Below, piece by piece: positions 49,601 to 61,969 of a DNA stretch of 64,000 nucleotides. This DNA is from Cyanoderma ruficeps. Its lineage: Eukaryota > Chordata > Aves > Passeriformes > Timaliidae. A program made the translations under genes and the position numbers. The stretch is from positions 8,216,399-8,280,398 of the forward strand of contig VZDJ01007747.1 of the NCBI GenBank assembly GCA_008694505.1. Direction: 5' to 3'. The notes beneath the pieces are model-generated. The model did not search any database. It saw only the letters and a program-made list of their open reading frames with translations, and had not been told where the DNA came from. How positions within the stretch are numbered: the stretch's first letter is position 1; each line of letters opens with the position of its first letter.

Positions 49601-51374
49601 TTAGGTTTATTGCTCTTAAGCTGGATCTGTGCCACAGCTTAGTTTACCTTTTAGTCTGAAAAGTGCTTGTGATGCGTAGGCGTGGGAAGAGAGAAAGGTG
49701 GGGAGAGGGATTGCTTAATACTCTATCATACCAACAAGAAGTCTGTGTGATTGACATTTCAGTGGTCACAGCAGTGGCTGCTTGCAATGCCAATTGAGGG
49801 TCAGTGTAAAGAGTTGCAAACAGAACACTTAAAGGAAGCAGAGATTGAGCTCCTTAAACCCAGGCTCACTTGGAACTTGTCTTCCTATCGTTCTGGAAGC
49901 AGCACTCTATAAAAGGTGTTTTTAAATAGCATTGGATAAAGAACATGTTTGTCACAGCTTCTGTCTAATCAAAGCAGCTTCATCTGATCTTGAATTCTGG
50001 CTAACTATAGGGCACAGTAGCAGAATAGTTTGAGGTATAATTAAATCCTCCTGTTAGCAGGGATCTGCTTCCAGAGAGCACTGAAAAATCAGCATAGCTT
50101 TCAGATTGGGTCAGTAACAGCAGAAGCTTTCAGTGAGATTTTTAAGGCATCAAAACTGTCTCTGTGCTGCCTGGAACTAAAAACACAAGTTGGAGTTGTG
50201 TTTGATGGAGAGAAGGTATGGTTTAAGAAATCATATAAAAATATATGTTCTGGGCAGAGAGGTTTTGTATGGCTGGGTTTTTCTGGCCTAACTGTAATGA
50301 TAGTCATTGCACAAACAGCATTGCATTTCTGAGAAAACCATCCAAGAAATCAAATGGTAATACCCCGTGTGACAGGGCTAGCACCAATTTTTAGTTAAAA
50401 TGTATGAATAACACTTGTGTCTTTAATTTAAAACTAGTAGCATGGCATATATCCTCAGAAACATTGCTTCATCTGTAGCTTTTTAAAAAAAAATTATTGC
50501 ATCTAGTAAGCAAAGTATTGTAGAGCAATCAGAACCCTTTCAAATTCATCCAGCTCTAGAGTTGCAAAAGAATAATCGGTACTGTCAGCACTTTCAATAA
50601 CAAGTTGTCTCTCTAACACAGGAACTATGCTCAACTGGATTTCACTAGTCAAATAATTCTGTTTTATTTAGAAAATAAAAATGCCCCAAACACAAACTTT
50701 GACAAACACATGTACTAAAAGCTTAGCCCCAGAACTGATAACTGTCATACATTTTCTACTACAGGTTATTCTAAATATCAAAATTATTAACATTCAGATT
50801 CCACATCTCCATGGCCTGTTCTCAGCCCACCAAATTTGCCTCAACTCTTCCCTCGTATTTCCATAAAGACTAGAACTGCATTACCAAAACTGTTGGTTGT
50901 GCTCCATCACTGTTCAGCCCCATGGTCCTTCTTCCTACATTACACTGCCTAGCTCAGACATAAGAGCATACTTGTTGCCCTACCTATTGATAACTGGCTG
51001 GATGGCTGCTGCCAAATGTAGCAGGCAAGGGTGGCTCTTCCATTCTTATCCTTACTTGGGCATTGATAATGCTTTTACCTGCATAGCTCCCAATCTTCCT
51101 CAAACTTGTAAGAGTACAACTGCACCAAGCTACTGTTACATTCTGCGCTTCTCTAACAGGGCTTATATAACTCAAATATATCTTAAAAGGTCTATCTAAA
51201 AGCTTATTACACCAAATCCAGTCAACAGTGATGTAAGTGGCAATACTTCTATATGAAAAGTTAGTTGGATCTTCCTTAGCGGATTAATAAAAGCAATACA
51301 TGACAATGTGTCAGCATTGAAACATTTGCAAAGTAAAAAGGCTTTTTCAGAGATTGCACATTTAAGTTTGAACA
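46681..51374. other. Intergenic, no gene seen
   Basis: AT-rich, with one more N at 47194. No recognisable exon, RNA gene or named transposon. Confidence 0.5.
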
Positions 51375-53290
51375 GCAGTCCCACTTACAGAAGTCAAGGT
51401 AGACAATACCCACGGCTCTCCCCTCATCTACCATGCACGTAGTTTGCTTGGTAAGATAATCATCCTCATAGAAAGCTATCAAGTTGGTTAATTTTGACTT
51501 CCCTTTTAAGAACCCATGCTGACTACTCCTGATCACCTTCCTGTCCTTCATGAATCTGGAAACGGTTTCCAGCATCAATGGTTTTCAGGATCTGTTGTTC
51601 AATAACTACGAAGGAAGGCTGCATCCAGATACAACAGATTTATTTATGTCAAGTAGTTTAAGTATTCCCTAACCTGATTCTCTTATACCAAGGGTGTGCC
51701 TTCCTTATTCTTGCTGGTCTCCAGTTCCTGGGATTTCTGAAGGCTGGTCATACTAATGAAGACAAAGAAAGAATTCAGTACCTCAGCCTCTTCAATGTCC
51801 TGTGACACTGAGCCCCTACCCCCACTTAGCAGCAGACCCACATATTTTGCTGCTTATGTACTTACAGAAGCCCATCCTGCTGCCTTTCTTGTTGCCTTGT
51901 TCCCTCACTAGACCCAACTACTGTTGAGCTTTGCCCTTCCTAATCCTATCATTGCATCCTCAAGAATCGTTTCTATGTTCCTCTCCTGTTACCTATCACT
52001 TTTTTCCCCTTCTGTATGTTTGCTTTTCATGGTTGTGTTTTCCTAGGAGCTTCTTGTTCACTCACACAGGCCTTGTGGCATCACTGCTTAACTTCCTGCT
52101 CATAGGGATGGTTCTTGAGCTTCAAAGAGGTGATCCTTGAATATCAAATACCCAGCCTGGTCCCCTCTTCCCTCCATAGCCTTATCCTATGGGACTGTTT
52201 CAGGCAGATCCATGAAGAGGTCAAAATCTGCTCTCCTAATGTTCAGGACTGTGATTTTGCTGTTTGCTTTGCTCCATTCTTTCAGGAGTCTGAACTCCAC
52301 TGTCACTGAAGACAATGTTGCCTTCAGTCTTCACTCCCCTGACAAGCTCTTCTTTATCTGAAAGTATGAGCACTATCAGATCTTCTCACTGATTTCTCTG
52401 TCATCTCTATCAGGAAATTTTCATCAGTGCTTTCCAGGAACTTCCTGGATTTCTAAATGTCCTGCAGTTATCAGGGTAGCTAAAGTCCACCACAAGGATC
52501 AGAGCCTGTCTGTGGACCTGAGGCTTCTTCTGGCATCATCTACTGCTTCCCTGAGCAGGCAGCCTGTAGCAGACACTCCATTTCATCCATACTGGTCTGT
52601 TGTTTAATCCTCTCCTATAAATTCTCAGCAGGCTTCTCATTCATCTTCAGAAGAGCTCCATACACTCTAACTGCTCTTTCCCAAAAGGGAAGGCTAAAGG
52701 GCAACTCCAGCTCTTTTTCTTCCTAGCCTGCCCTTCTTAAAGGGCCTGTGTCCCTCCACTGCATTATTGCAGTCATGGGAGCCATCCCACTACATTGCCA
52801 TGACCCCAACAAGATCACAACCCTACAATCCCATGCATTTCTCTACTTACTCACATTTATTCCCCATGCTGCACACATTCACGTACAGGCACTTCAGAGA
52901 CACTTGGATATGTCATTTCCCAGAAAGGATTGGGGAATTTTTCCCAAATTGGTGTCTTGTAGGCACATCCTTGCTTCCTGAAAATGCTTAAAGCCATTTA
53001 AGCTCTTTATTGTGGTTTTTGTGTTTGCCTTCACTGGCACCACTCTAAGCCCTTTGCTAGACTGCTCTGTCCCTCACAGGCTGCTGGCAATGGTCTTCAT
53101 TTCACATCACTCCCAGTTTAAAGTCCTTCTTAGGAACACAGATGTGCTGCTGGCAAAGATACCTTTGCCTCAATTAGTGAGATATATCCCATGTCTCCCT
53201 TCAGGTGCTGATCCTTAGATAGGGGCTCAGGAGCAGAGAAACCAAAACCCTCTTGCTAAAACAGAGTCCACAGCCAGCACTGCTTGGTTT
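51375..53290 (-). mobile_element. CR1-type LINE fragment lacking its 3' end
   Basis: On the minus strand, reading from about 53290 down to 51375. The downstream part translates to SSQHGFLKGKSKLTNLIAFY and, further, VDEGRAVGIVYLDF (51390-51530), the RT fingerprint of CR1 ORF2. The upstream part (51740-53290) matches in character the endonuclease/linker region familiar from bird CR1 copies. There are many stops, and the stretch 51590-51740 seems to have lost sequence. The rest of RT and the 3' tail are absent, which is unusual because CR1 copies usually lose the 5' end. Boundaries approximate. Confidence 0.75.
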
Positions 53291-53649
53291 GTTTATTCTA
53301 CCAACATGGTCCAAACATAAGAATTGCTAAAGGTTAAGGGTTCTATGTAAATTTATGAAATTCACTTGAAGTCAGAATTTTAACATGCTTCTATAAATGA
53401 TAGTGAACATATATATCTATATTCTCCTGTGCAGAATTTAAGACTTCAAATGCTAACCTATAATGTGTATGTCCTGCTGAAAAGAACAACCTTATTTAAA
53501 TGACAGGTACTCAGCTTATCCAAAACCATTTCATTCTCACAAAGATTCAGCAAATCTTTCAGGACTCACTGAAAAATCATCAAGGAATTCAAAAGCCAAG
53601 GTATTTCATTTTCTTATGTTACCCTAATCCTAGGCAAGATAAAAATCTA

Positions 53650-54180
53650 TGAGCCTAAAAAACCAATCTGACAACTTCAGAGATGTTGCAGCAGCCTTCT
53701 TGTTAGAGGGTAGAAATGAGCCAAGACACAGACTTTTTGTTTATCACAGCATGAAAAGGGTCCTGGTTTATTCCTCTTTGCAGCTCAGCCATCCTGACTC
53801 CAACCATCCACTGACTCTAGCTGCAGCAAGCTCCTACTGTAGGTTTCCCTTGCAGCCTCCGACTGCTGGGCATTTCTTGCTAAACTGTGACTACACGTAT
53901 TAGTTTGCAGACTCTGAATGCAGGTTTTTACCTGGCTAGACTATGACTACAGGTTCCAACAAGAGTCTCTAACTGCACACCCAGACTGACCTCACAGTAG
54001 TGATTCTGTCTCCCCAGGATCCTGCTTCATGATCCGCACGTTCCCTCTTCCTCAATGCTCCTCCATGATCTCCCTAAACAGCCAACCCACTCCCTTTCAT
54101 CACACTTACCTTTATTGGATACAGCTGTGACTCATCATGGGCTGTGTTGGGTAATTAACAGAGCTGTTACTTATCAGGGG
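53650..54180 (-). mobile_element. Possible LTR-like sequence containing the minisatellite
   Basis: On the minus strand a CCAATAAAGG hexamer region (54109-54118) follows GTCACAGCTGTAT, with G-rich sequence after it, like an R/U5 junction; a second AATAAACC occurs near 53766-53773. I see no terminal duplication, no primer site and no coding part, so this stays a suggestion. Confidence 0.25.
53777..53980 (+). repeat. Degenerate 27-bp minisatellite, about seven units
   Basis: Units of 27-29 bp at 53816, 53844, 53871, 53898, 53925 and 53954, with an earlier partial unit from about 53777. Each has a TTTG/CTAGCTGCA-like start and a GACTRCAGG-like end. Copies are well diverged. Confidence 0.65.
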
Positions 54181-57100
54181 TGAGGTTGCCTATGTTCCCT
54201 TCTCCTACACAGAGACTGATCTCATTTACCTGCCTCATCCATACCATAAACTCCTGAACAACATCAGCGATGTTCCTGCAGTATTTGACTAATATGAATG
54301 AGACCAGGCTCAGGATTTGTAATTCCATGAAGTCACTTGAATGGTTATTTGAATGTATAAATTCTACTACAAAAACCATTAATATTTGAATTCAAGTTTC
54401 TGTATATTGACTTAAATGTGCCCTTATCTAATTTTAAAGATTCTTGTTTTTAATCAACAGCTTGCGGTAGTTTTAATCATAATCGCTTATGTTTCTGCTA
54501 AAAGTGCACCTCTGCCAGGAAAATGCACAGCCTGAGCTGCAGGCTGAGATTCCTTACTGCCTGAAGTGAATTTCAAATGTAAACTAACCTATGTTATCTG
54601 GCTGTTAGTGATCTTTTTTTGGTTTTGGGTTTTTTGGGTTTTTTTTTTTTTTATAAAATGAAAAAATCATCATAAAAAAAAAAAAAATAAGTCCGCACTT
54701 TTGCTAGTGATGAATTGCTAGTACCCTCTTCAATTTTCTGTGAAGCAAATTGGTTTAAATCAGTAAGCCGGGCAGCTCAGCAGACACATTTAACTTGTAA
54801 TTGTGTCAAGAAAATACCTCAGAGTAAAACTCACAGAAGAATTTAAGAGGATAACCATACTGTAAGAACCAGCTGAAGATGACTTTTTAATTTGTCCCTT
54901 GGACAAATGCAGATGTTCAGACATGTATTGCACCTCAGTGTCACTTAAAACAAGTACCTCACCCAAAGTTCATTGAAGTCAGTGGGAGGCTTTTCATTAA
55001 CCCTCCACTGTTTTGTGAGGTGTCAAGGCTTTTACTTCAGCACCTGTTTAACTACAGGCATATCAGCATGGTGACTGACATCCAGGTGACCACCACTGTG
55101 CCCAAACTGATAATAAGTCAAAGCTTAATTGAAGAGCCTCAAACTTTACAGTCATAATAATAATGGCAATAAAAATCAGAAACGGTAATCCAGTCCTGTC
55201 TCTTATATCTCCTAATTATACAACTTCTATTAGTCTTCAAGAGAAAGAAGTGAAGACTTTTCCACATATATCTTCAAGCATGGTATAATGAGAAGCTTAT
55301 AGGCAAGTGAGAGGCTATAAGGCTAAGTAAGGATACAAAGTGGCTTACCCAGGGTCTCCTCTCACTGAATGTCTCTGGTGGCTGATCACCAAGAGGAAGT
55401 TTAGATGTGTAAGATAAAATGACATTTAGATTACATGAACTAAAATTATAAAAACAGCTTTAAATGAAAAGGGCTGAATAACAATATGCAACAACTACAT
55501 TTTCAACTTCTCTATTGCCTGAAATATCTTCACACTGCCAGTCACATTTCTACAAGCCCTATATGGCCTCTCACCCATATGTTCAAGCACACATTGAATA
55601 GGATCTTTCAAGGACATGTTTTTACAGACAGCTTTTATTAAGAAACAACATAAACAGCATAATAAAAACTTGGGAGAGTTTCATAGCTTGGGAGAGGATG
55701 GGGCAGGGGGGAAGGTTGCAAAGGGAAAAACAGCAGCACAGTATCAGTGTGCATATGAGCCAAGAGAGACAGGGAAGGCTTTGTTGATCAGGTTACTCCT
55801 CCTGCCATAACAAACCTTTACCATGTTGTGCAAAAGAAGAAGCAAATGGACTCATGTGCAGTGGGTGGGTGCAATGAAAAGCTGTTGTTTTTTGATTTTG
55901 CCAGAACCATTTCATTTCCTTTGTTTCAAAAAGCAATTTAGATTAATCCAAAATAAAGAATATTAAAAAAATATATTTTCAGAGCCATTTATAAAGGTCC
56001 ATATTCTTTTCCTGGAAATGGGAGCAGAAAACCTGTTTATCATACATACTTCTTTGACCACCACTTTGCTCAAAAAAACATTTACCTCTCAGTCTGTTGG
56101 TTCCCCAAAACAAATAAATATCTGATTCTCCCTTTGAGTCTTTTTGTGTCTGACAGAAGGCATCAAGACTTCATCTAGATCTTCTGGTTTTTGTCCTCTT
56201 CCAAACTCTATTTCCCCATATCTGAAATGTTGCATAATTTTTAGCAAGTTAGTTAACCATGCAGACCATCTCCTGTACAGCACTTTCAAACATGTTTTTG
56301 CCTGGGGCAAATTCTTGCAACTAAGCCTGACCTATGATAAATAACCAGATGATCAGTTCAGCTGTTTGGAAAACACAAGAGAGTGTGTGCTGTCAGTTTT
56401 GCTGCAACAAGCTGGATCTTCTGTATGGACATATTTCCTAGACAGGCTCTGTAAATCATGTACTTCTAAATTTTGAGAAACTTGCCTATGAGATGCTTGC
56501 TGGAAGATAAGTTTAATAAAAGAAACTATTTAAAGCACTGTCCTGAATAGAGTTGAACTTTTTGATATACTCAGACACTTTACAAAATCAGAGTACAAAT
56601 TTCTACAGCTTCCTCAGAAAGCAGCTAGCAAGGGGCTGAAATACAAAGGGGGAGCAGAAGCACCATGGAAGATGGAGGAAGGGAGGCAGTAGTCCCCAGG
56701 CCTAGTGCTGCCCTGGAAGATGGCAGTCCTGCCACTTAGCAGCTGTACAGACAACTGAGGGAAAGACATTTTGGTAATGCATAGCACCAGAGTAGTGCAG
56801 GTGTGAGCGCCCTTGGCTTGCTGCCGGAGGAGACTAGTTAAAAAAGCTGGTTAGTCTTTGTGAATGCATTCCCAAATATTTCAAATATCAACTTCAATCA
56901 GATCAGTAACACTGTTATGCATGGGCAGAAATACTCAAGAGAAGTAATCTCTGACCACAGGTTAATTAAAGTGTAAGAGCCAAAGCTGAGCACATTTTTT
57001 CATCTTACATGCTATCCCCAAGCATTTGAAATTCTGCAAAACCTGTATAGAAGAATTTTCTTTCACGTCAACTTTAATGATGTAATGTCTTGGCTAATTA

Positions 57101-60100
57101 GTAATAACTCAGGGAAGCAGAAACCACATATTAAAGCACACAAGAATGAAGAGGGTATGATAGACCTTGGAGCTGTATATATCCTTCAGCTGAGAAATGA
57201 CTGTCAATAAAATTTATCATTTGGTTATAATTATTATACCTCTCCCCTTTCCACTAACTGAATGAATTCAGTCTGCTGCAGACAGAGATGTTATTTAAGC
57301 TTGTGTTTCCTACTCTTTTGTATGCTTTAAAAATAAGAAGAGAAGATAGAAAATCTCCTTATTTTCTTCATTCTCTATGCACCGGTTTGGTAAATTCTTT
57401 GATACAAAGAAGTAGGAAGGAAAGCTTTAAACTGAAGCACTATGAGGCCCAGGATAAAAATCCAGAGAAGAATCCAGTGTAAAAAAAAAAAAAAAAAAGC
57501 CAAACAACTATATGCCATTAACTTATTTCTGTAAAAAGATAATATCCAAAATCTGATTTTTAGGAAAGAGTGTGAGCCGCCAGCCAGTTTTATTCAGTAG
57601 AATGCCTAGGCAAATGGTTAACCTCAAGAAAATTCTCAGTTTCTTTGAGGTCAAAATGAGAATTTGATATAGAGGCCTGGATTGAAAGATATACTGATTT
57701 ACATTCTGAATGTGAATCAGCATCAAATTTTCCCATTAGGACTATTAATAATGGCTGGTACAGTAGTGCAAGACCACAGAGTCAGAATATATGAGCCCTT
57801 AGCCCTTCACACCTTCATCAGTGATGAGATGCAGTCAGCATCAGCTCAAGTCCCTTGGGGGTTATATCATGTTGATTTGTTTTCCTGGTTAAAATCTTCT
57901 CTCTTTATGTGGTCATAAAGACAGGATAGATTATATACATACAGATATATGTTTTTTAATTTCCAGTTCTCTCTTAGCCTACCAAAGGCAGGTTTTATTG
58001 TCAATTAATCTTCCTTTCTTATTATCCTTTTTAATGTTGATGTGAAAGTTGTGAATTACTGTTCATAGTAACAATGACACAAACATTTCTTTGGAAAAAA
58101 AAAGCAAAATGGGAATACAGACGTATTTATTAACATGATATACAAATATGCTGGTTTATTTAGATTATGCAGAAACATTAAATGTTTGTGGTCAATCAAA
58201 GTGACGTTTAAGATGCTAAAATAATTGACAAATGAAGCAAATACTGATGCTTATTAAATAGTTACATTTGTCATTTAAGGCTGGAGATTTGACATGAAAT
58301 GTATGACACAAATAATAAGATACATTATAGATCACTCACTGTTGTTTTTCTGTCAGTAAAACTTTCCTACAAGTTTGAAAGAATAAAAGGGATCTTCAGG
58401 CTTTTGAGACAGGAATCCACATGTGCTGAAGTGTGGGATGTTTGACAAAACAGCCCATAGAAGAAATAAATATCAATCCAGAGTGATTGAAAAATTATAG
58501 TGAAACATGAAATCTGTCAGCTTATCCTGTCAGCTTATCCTGTAAAGAAATTTAGCATATATAGGAGAAGCCATGCTGGAACTCTGAAAATGAAAAAGAG
58601 CATCATTACTGTAGCTGGCTGTTGGGAGGGGAAAGCTTTGGAGAATTCCAGCATCAAGTCATGAAACCAAAGACAAAAATACTGCTCTCGGTAGGTCTGA
58701 GCTACGCCCTGCAGATGTTAGGTCAGCACCTTAGAGAGACTACTTTTATCTCTGTCCTCATAACAAATTCTTCAGAAGAGCCATGATTTTGCCTCTGAAA
58801 TTCTCCAAATGCATTTTCCTGCAGAACAGTCTTTACACTGTGTTCATTTCCACTGCCATTACAGGCAGTGTGCCCTGTGCTATTTGTGTGACAAAGCCCT
58901 AACCTTCGTCCTTAGCAGAGGCTCAGAAAGGCTTCGTGCAGGAAAGTGAGGAAACATGAGAAGCCTGATCTTGGGACAGCAGTGCAGAGGAAAAATGGCT
59001 CCTGAGCTTAACAAGGATGAGCAAGAGGAATGCTCCCATTTAGTTTGCCCTGTTTTTCAGGTGCTGATGGGCAAAAACCACCTGACATGCATTCTCAGGA
59101 GACAGTATGACACAGTGTCAGATGGCCTGCGTGATTTGAGACTGTACCTCAAGCAGGAGAAATGTTGATATAGGAAGCATTACGTTGCTATCCCACTGGA
59201 GACTTCCAGTTCTCGGGACATGCCTGAGCACCAGCAGGCTCCTCTGAAGTTCCTCCACACCTACTCTGTATAAGCACCTAATTCAGCTTGCTCAAAAATT
59301 TCCAGCAAATTAACTGGAAAGTTTCTCAAGTGAATTTTCTTTTTGCGCTACATTGAAAAAAGTGCCTTAAAAAAAAGAAAAAAAGGAGAGGAATAAAGCC
59401 ATAAAATTCACAGTGACTTTTTGTAATGGGAAAAAGCCATTGTGACATTCTTAATAAAAACCCCCCATGGCTGTTTTTTGTACATTGTATCTCATTGTGA
59501 AAACACATATCCTTTGAAATATGAAAATTGTTGCAAAGTGAGAGAGAAATAATTTTGGGAAACCCTTGACAAGTTACTAACAACACATTCCATGGAGAAG
59601 TACAAAGAAAAAGGAAATCTCATAAAATACAAAAGGCCAAAGCTCTGAAAGAACCTTCTGTCTTATAATTAATTTTCTACATGCTGCCTCTGTTCTCAAG
59701 CACAGAAAACTCCTTTTAAATTAAATTATCTTCCAGTAGAGAAATACATGGAATTATAATGCACAAGAACACATTGCTACTTCAATATTCTACACTATTT
59801 ATAAGACAGCACAAGGCACAGTGTTTCACTTAAATACTGGCAACCCAAATAGTTTTAATTTCTTAGGCATTTATCCATGTCAAATTTAGAACATATTAAA
59901 TTCACCATAACATCCTGAGATATTTTTGCTTAGAAATATACCACATCAGATTTCCATTTATGTTGCATTTACATTTATATCCATTTTAAAGACCCCCTTG
60001 TCTGCCAGAATGATTTAAAGTGACCTTGCTGAAAGAAAGTAGGGTCTATATTGTATTTTAAAAAGCTGATTATTCAAAAAAACATTGATGATATCGCAAA

Positions 60101-61082
60101 GTACACTGTATGACACAGAACCTCAGCTGGCTGATATTGTTGTAATTTCATTTACAGCAGTCAAGTTATATGGTTTCCCTCAACTGGCATCTAGCCATGA
60201 ATATTTTGTGTAATTAGAGGATATATATTTTAAGCAGTAACAGAGGTCTATTGTGTATATTTGGCAAATGTTTCCACACTTCAACCAACTGTGGGAACTG
60301 TGAGTTTGGAAGCTAAACATACCAATTATACAGAAACTATATTCATATCATTCTTTTAAATTTTGCAGGTCTTGATTAAACCATCCTCTGTCTTGGAGAT
60401 TATCCAGGTTTATGCCATTGCATCTGAGCACAAAGTATTATGAGGCTATACATAATTTATATAGATCAACACTAATTACTATGAAAAAACTCAGGTATCT
60501 TAGTCTTACTTTTTTAACACCAGACCTGAATTTCTCTGTCACCTGTGAGGATGGAATTGCACCTTATCCAGACAGCAAACAGTCCCATCTCGCTCTAGAT
60601 TCTGGACATAGGTCTCCAGGAGAATTTACATGGTTCACAGGCTCAGAACAGATGGTGCATTTCATCCCAGTAACAGTAACTCCTGTCAGTGATGCCAGAT
60701 GAAAATGGGGTTTGGATTTTGTAAATTAAAAAGCCTGTGTTATTAAAACCAGCTGTAATCATTTGGGACTGAAGCCCCATTTATGTTTTCATTTGCTGTG
60801 CTGAAGCATCAGTTATCCCATTGTGCTCTGTGGAATTACTGTAGGGTTTTATTCTTGTAAATGAGAACAGAATTTCTTTCTTAATCCTGTCTTTGAAACT
60901 AAGTGATTACAGCCCAAATTGCCTCTTTGAATGAGACAACTGTATGTCCCCATTTAAACATATTCTACAGGTTTTACATAATTCTTTTTTTGCATACCTA
61001 CACTGATTTTACAGGATTTTAATGCTGATCAAATGATGAATTTTTTTTAAAAAAAGTCCTCTTCAAATCAGAATTTCCTAAT
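54181..61082. other. Intergenic, no gene seen
   Basis: About 7 kb, AT-rich, up to the 3' end of NPY1R. Noted: a T run then A run at 54614-54687, a 17-base A run near 57481-57498, a duplicated GTCAGCTTATCCT at 58517-58543. The distal part could be NPY1R 3' UTR. No gene recognised. Confidence 0.5.
54614..54687. repeat. T-rich run followed by A run
   Basis: T-rich stretch with GGG interruptions (54614-54652), then AT-rich sequence, then 14 A (54674-54687). The two halves could pair. The same layout flanks the N gap at 46632. Confidence 0.75.
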
Positions 61083-61088
61083 TTTATT
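61083..61088 (-). terminator. NPY1R: Candidate NPY1R poly(A) signal
   Basis: AATAAA on the minus strand, about 425 bases past the stop. Another AATAAA occurs right after the stop (61504-61499) and one at 60853-60848; I cannot tell which is used. Confidence 0.3.
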
Positions 61089-61510
61089 CTTTGGTGGATA
61101 TCCTCTGTAATGAACCACAGTGTCCCTGTGGTTCATATTATTTCTAATGATCTTAAATGGACACTCCTGAAAACTACTTCTTTGAAAAAAATCAACAAGT
61201 AAATCTTTGTGCTGAAGTGCAGAACTGTACAAAGAAAACAGAACAAAAACGGCTGATGAAAACCATAGGTAGTAGTAGGTCTGACTATGTCTTATAATAA
61301 AATTCAGATATAACTTCTGTGAACATTAAAGCAGTAAAAGGGGCAAAAATGCACAGCGCATAATTTCAAAGTGACAACAATCAAAGTTCCTTGGAAAAGG
61401 AAGAAAAACATTACCCTTTTTTTACTTGTTATGTAATTGTGCTTGTCCTTGGATACACTTCACCTGCAATCACACTTCTTGCAGTTTGGTGTAGAATTTT
61501 TATTACTTCT

Positions 61511-61969
61511 TTATATTCTTTCATCGTCATCACTATTTATTTTTTTAAATGCGATGGGGCTTGCCTGCTTTAAAGAGGTTTTTGAGACATCTGTGTGCAT
61601 GGTGGACATGGCTATAGTCTCATAATCCTCCTCACGAGAGTGGAAATGACAAAAATGAAAAAAAAACTGCAGGTCCCTTTGGAAGTTCTTGTTGAGAAAC
61701 CCGTAGAAGATGGGATTCACACAGGTGGAGATCATGGCAGTGAGGTGGCAAATCAGGAACAACAGGTTGTGGCTGCAGGTAGCAACAGGCAGAATTTCAT
61801 GATTCCAATCAAACACGATGTTGAAGATGGTGAGAGGCAGCCAGCAAACTGCAAATGCGACCACTATTGATATCAGCATGATGTTGATCCTTTTGGTTTC
61901 AGAGGATCTGTACTTACTGTCTCTCATCTTGTCCATCATGTTGTTCCTCTTTTTTAACCGTATGTATAT
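61511..61969 (-). CDS. NPY1R: NPY1R coding exon 2 (third intracellular loop to C terminus)
   Basis: 459 bp including TAA at 61513-61511; acceptor TTTCCTGCAG. Encodes IYIRLKKRNNMMDKMRD, the intracellular loop, then TM6 (~260-284), TM7 (~299-323), a short helix 8 and the cytoplasmic tail ending DERI. Confidence 0.97.
   Translation of the reverse strand: MYIRLKKRNNMMDKMRDSKYRSSETKRINIMLISIVVAFAVCWLPLTIFNIVFDWNHEILPVATCSHNLLFLICHLTAMISTCVNPIFYGFLNKNFQRDLQFFFHFCHFHSREEDYETIAMSTMHTDVSKTSLKQASPIAFKKINSDDDERI

Noticed and set aside
57370..57498. Possible processed pseudogene ending in an A run
   Set aside because: The sequence before the A run shows no protein similarity I can name, and retropseudogenes are rare in birds.
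61595..61870. 91-codon plus-strand frame
   Set aside because: Exact antisense of NPY1R coding exon 2.
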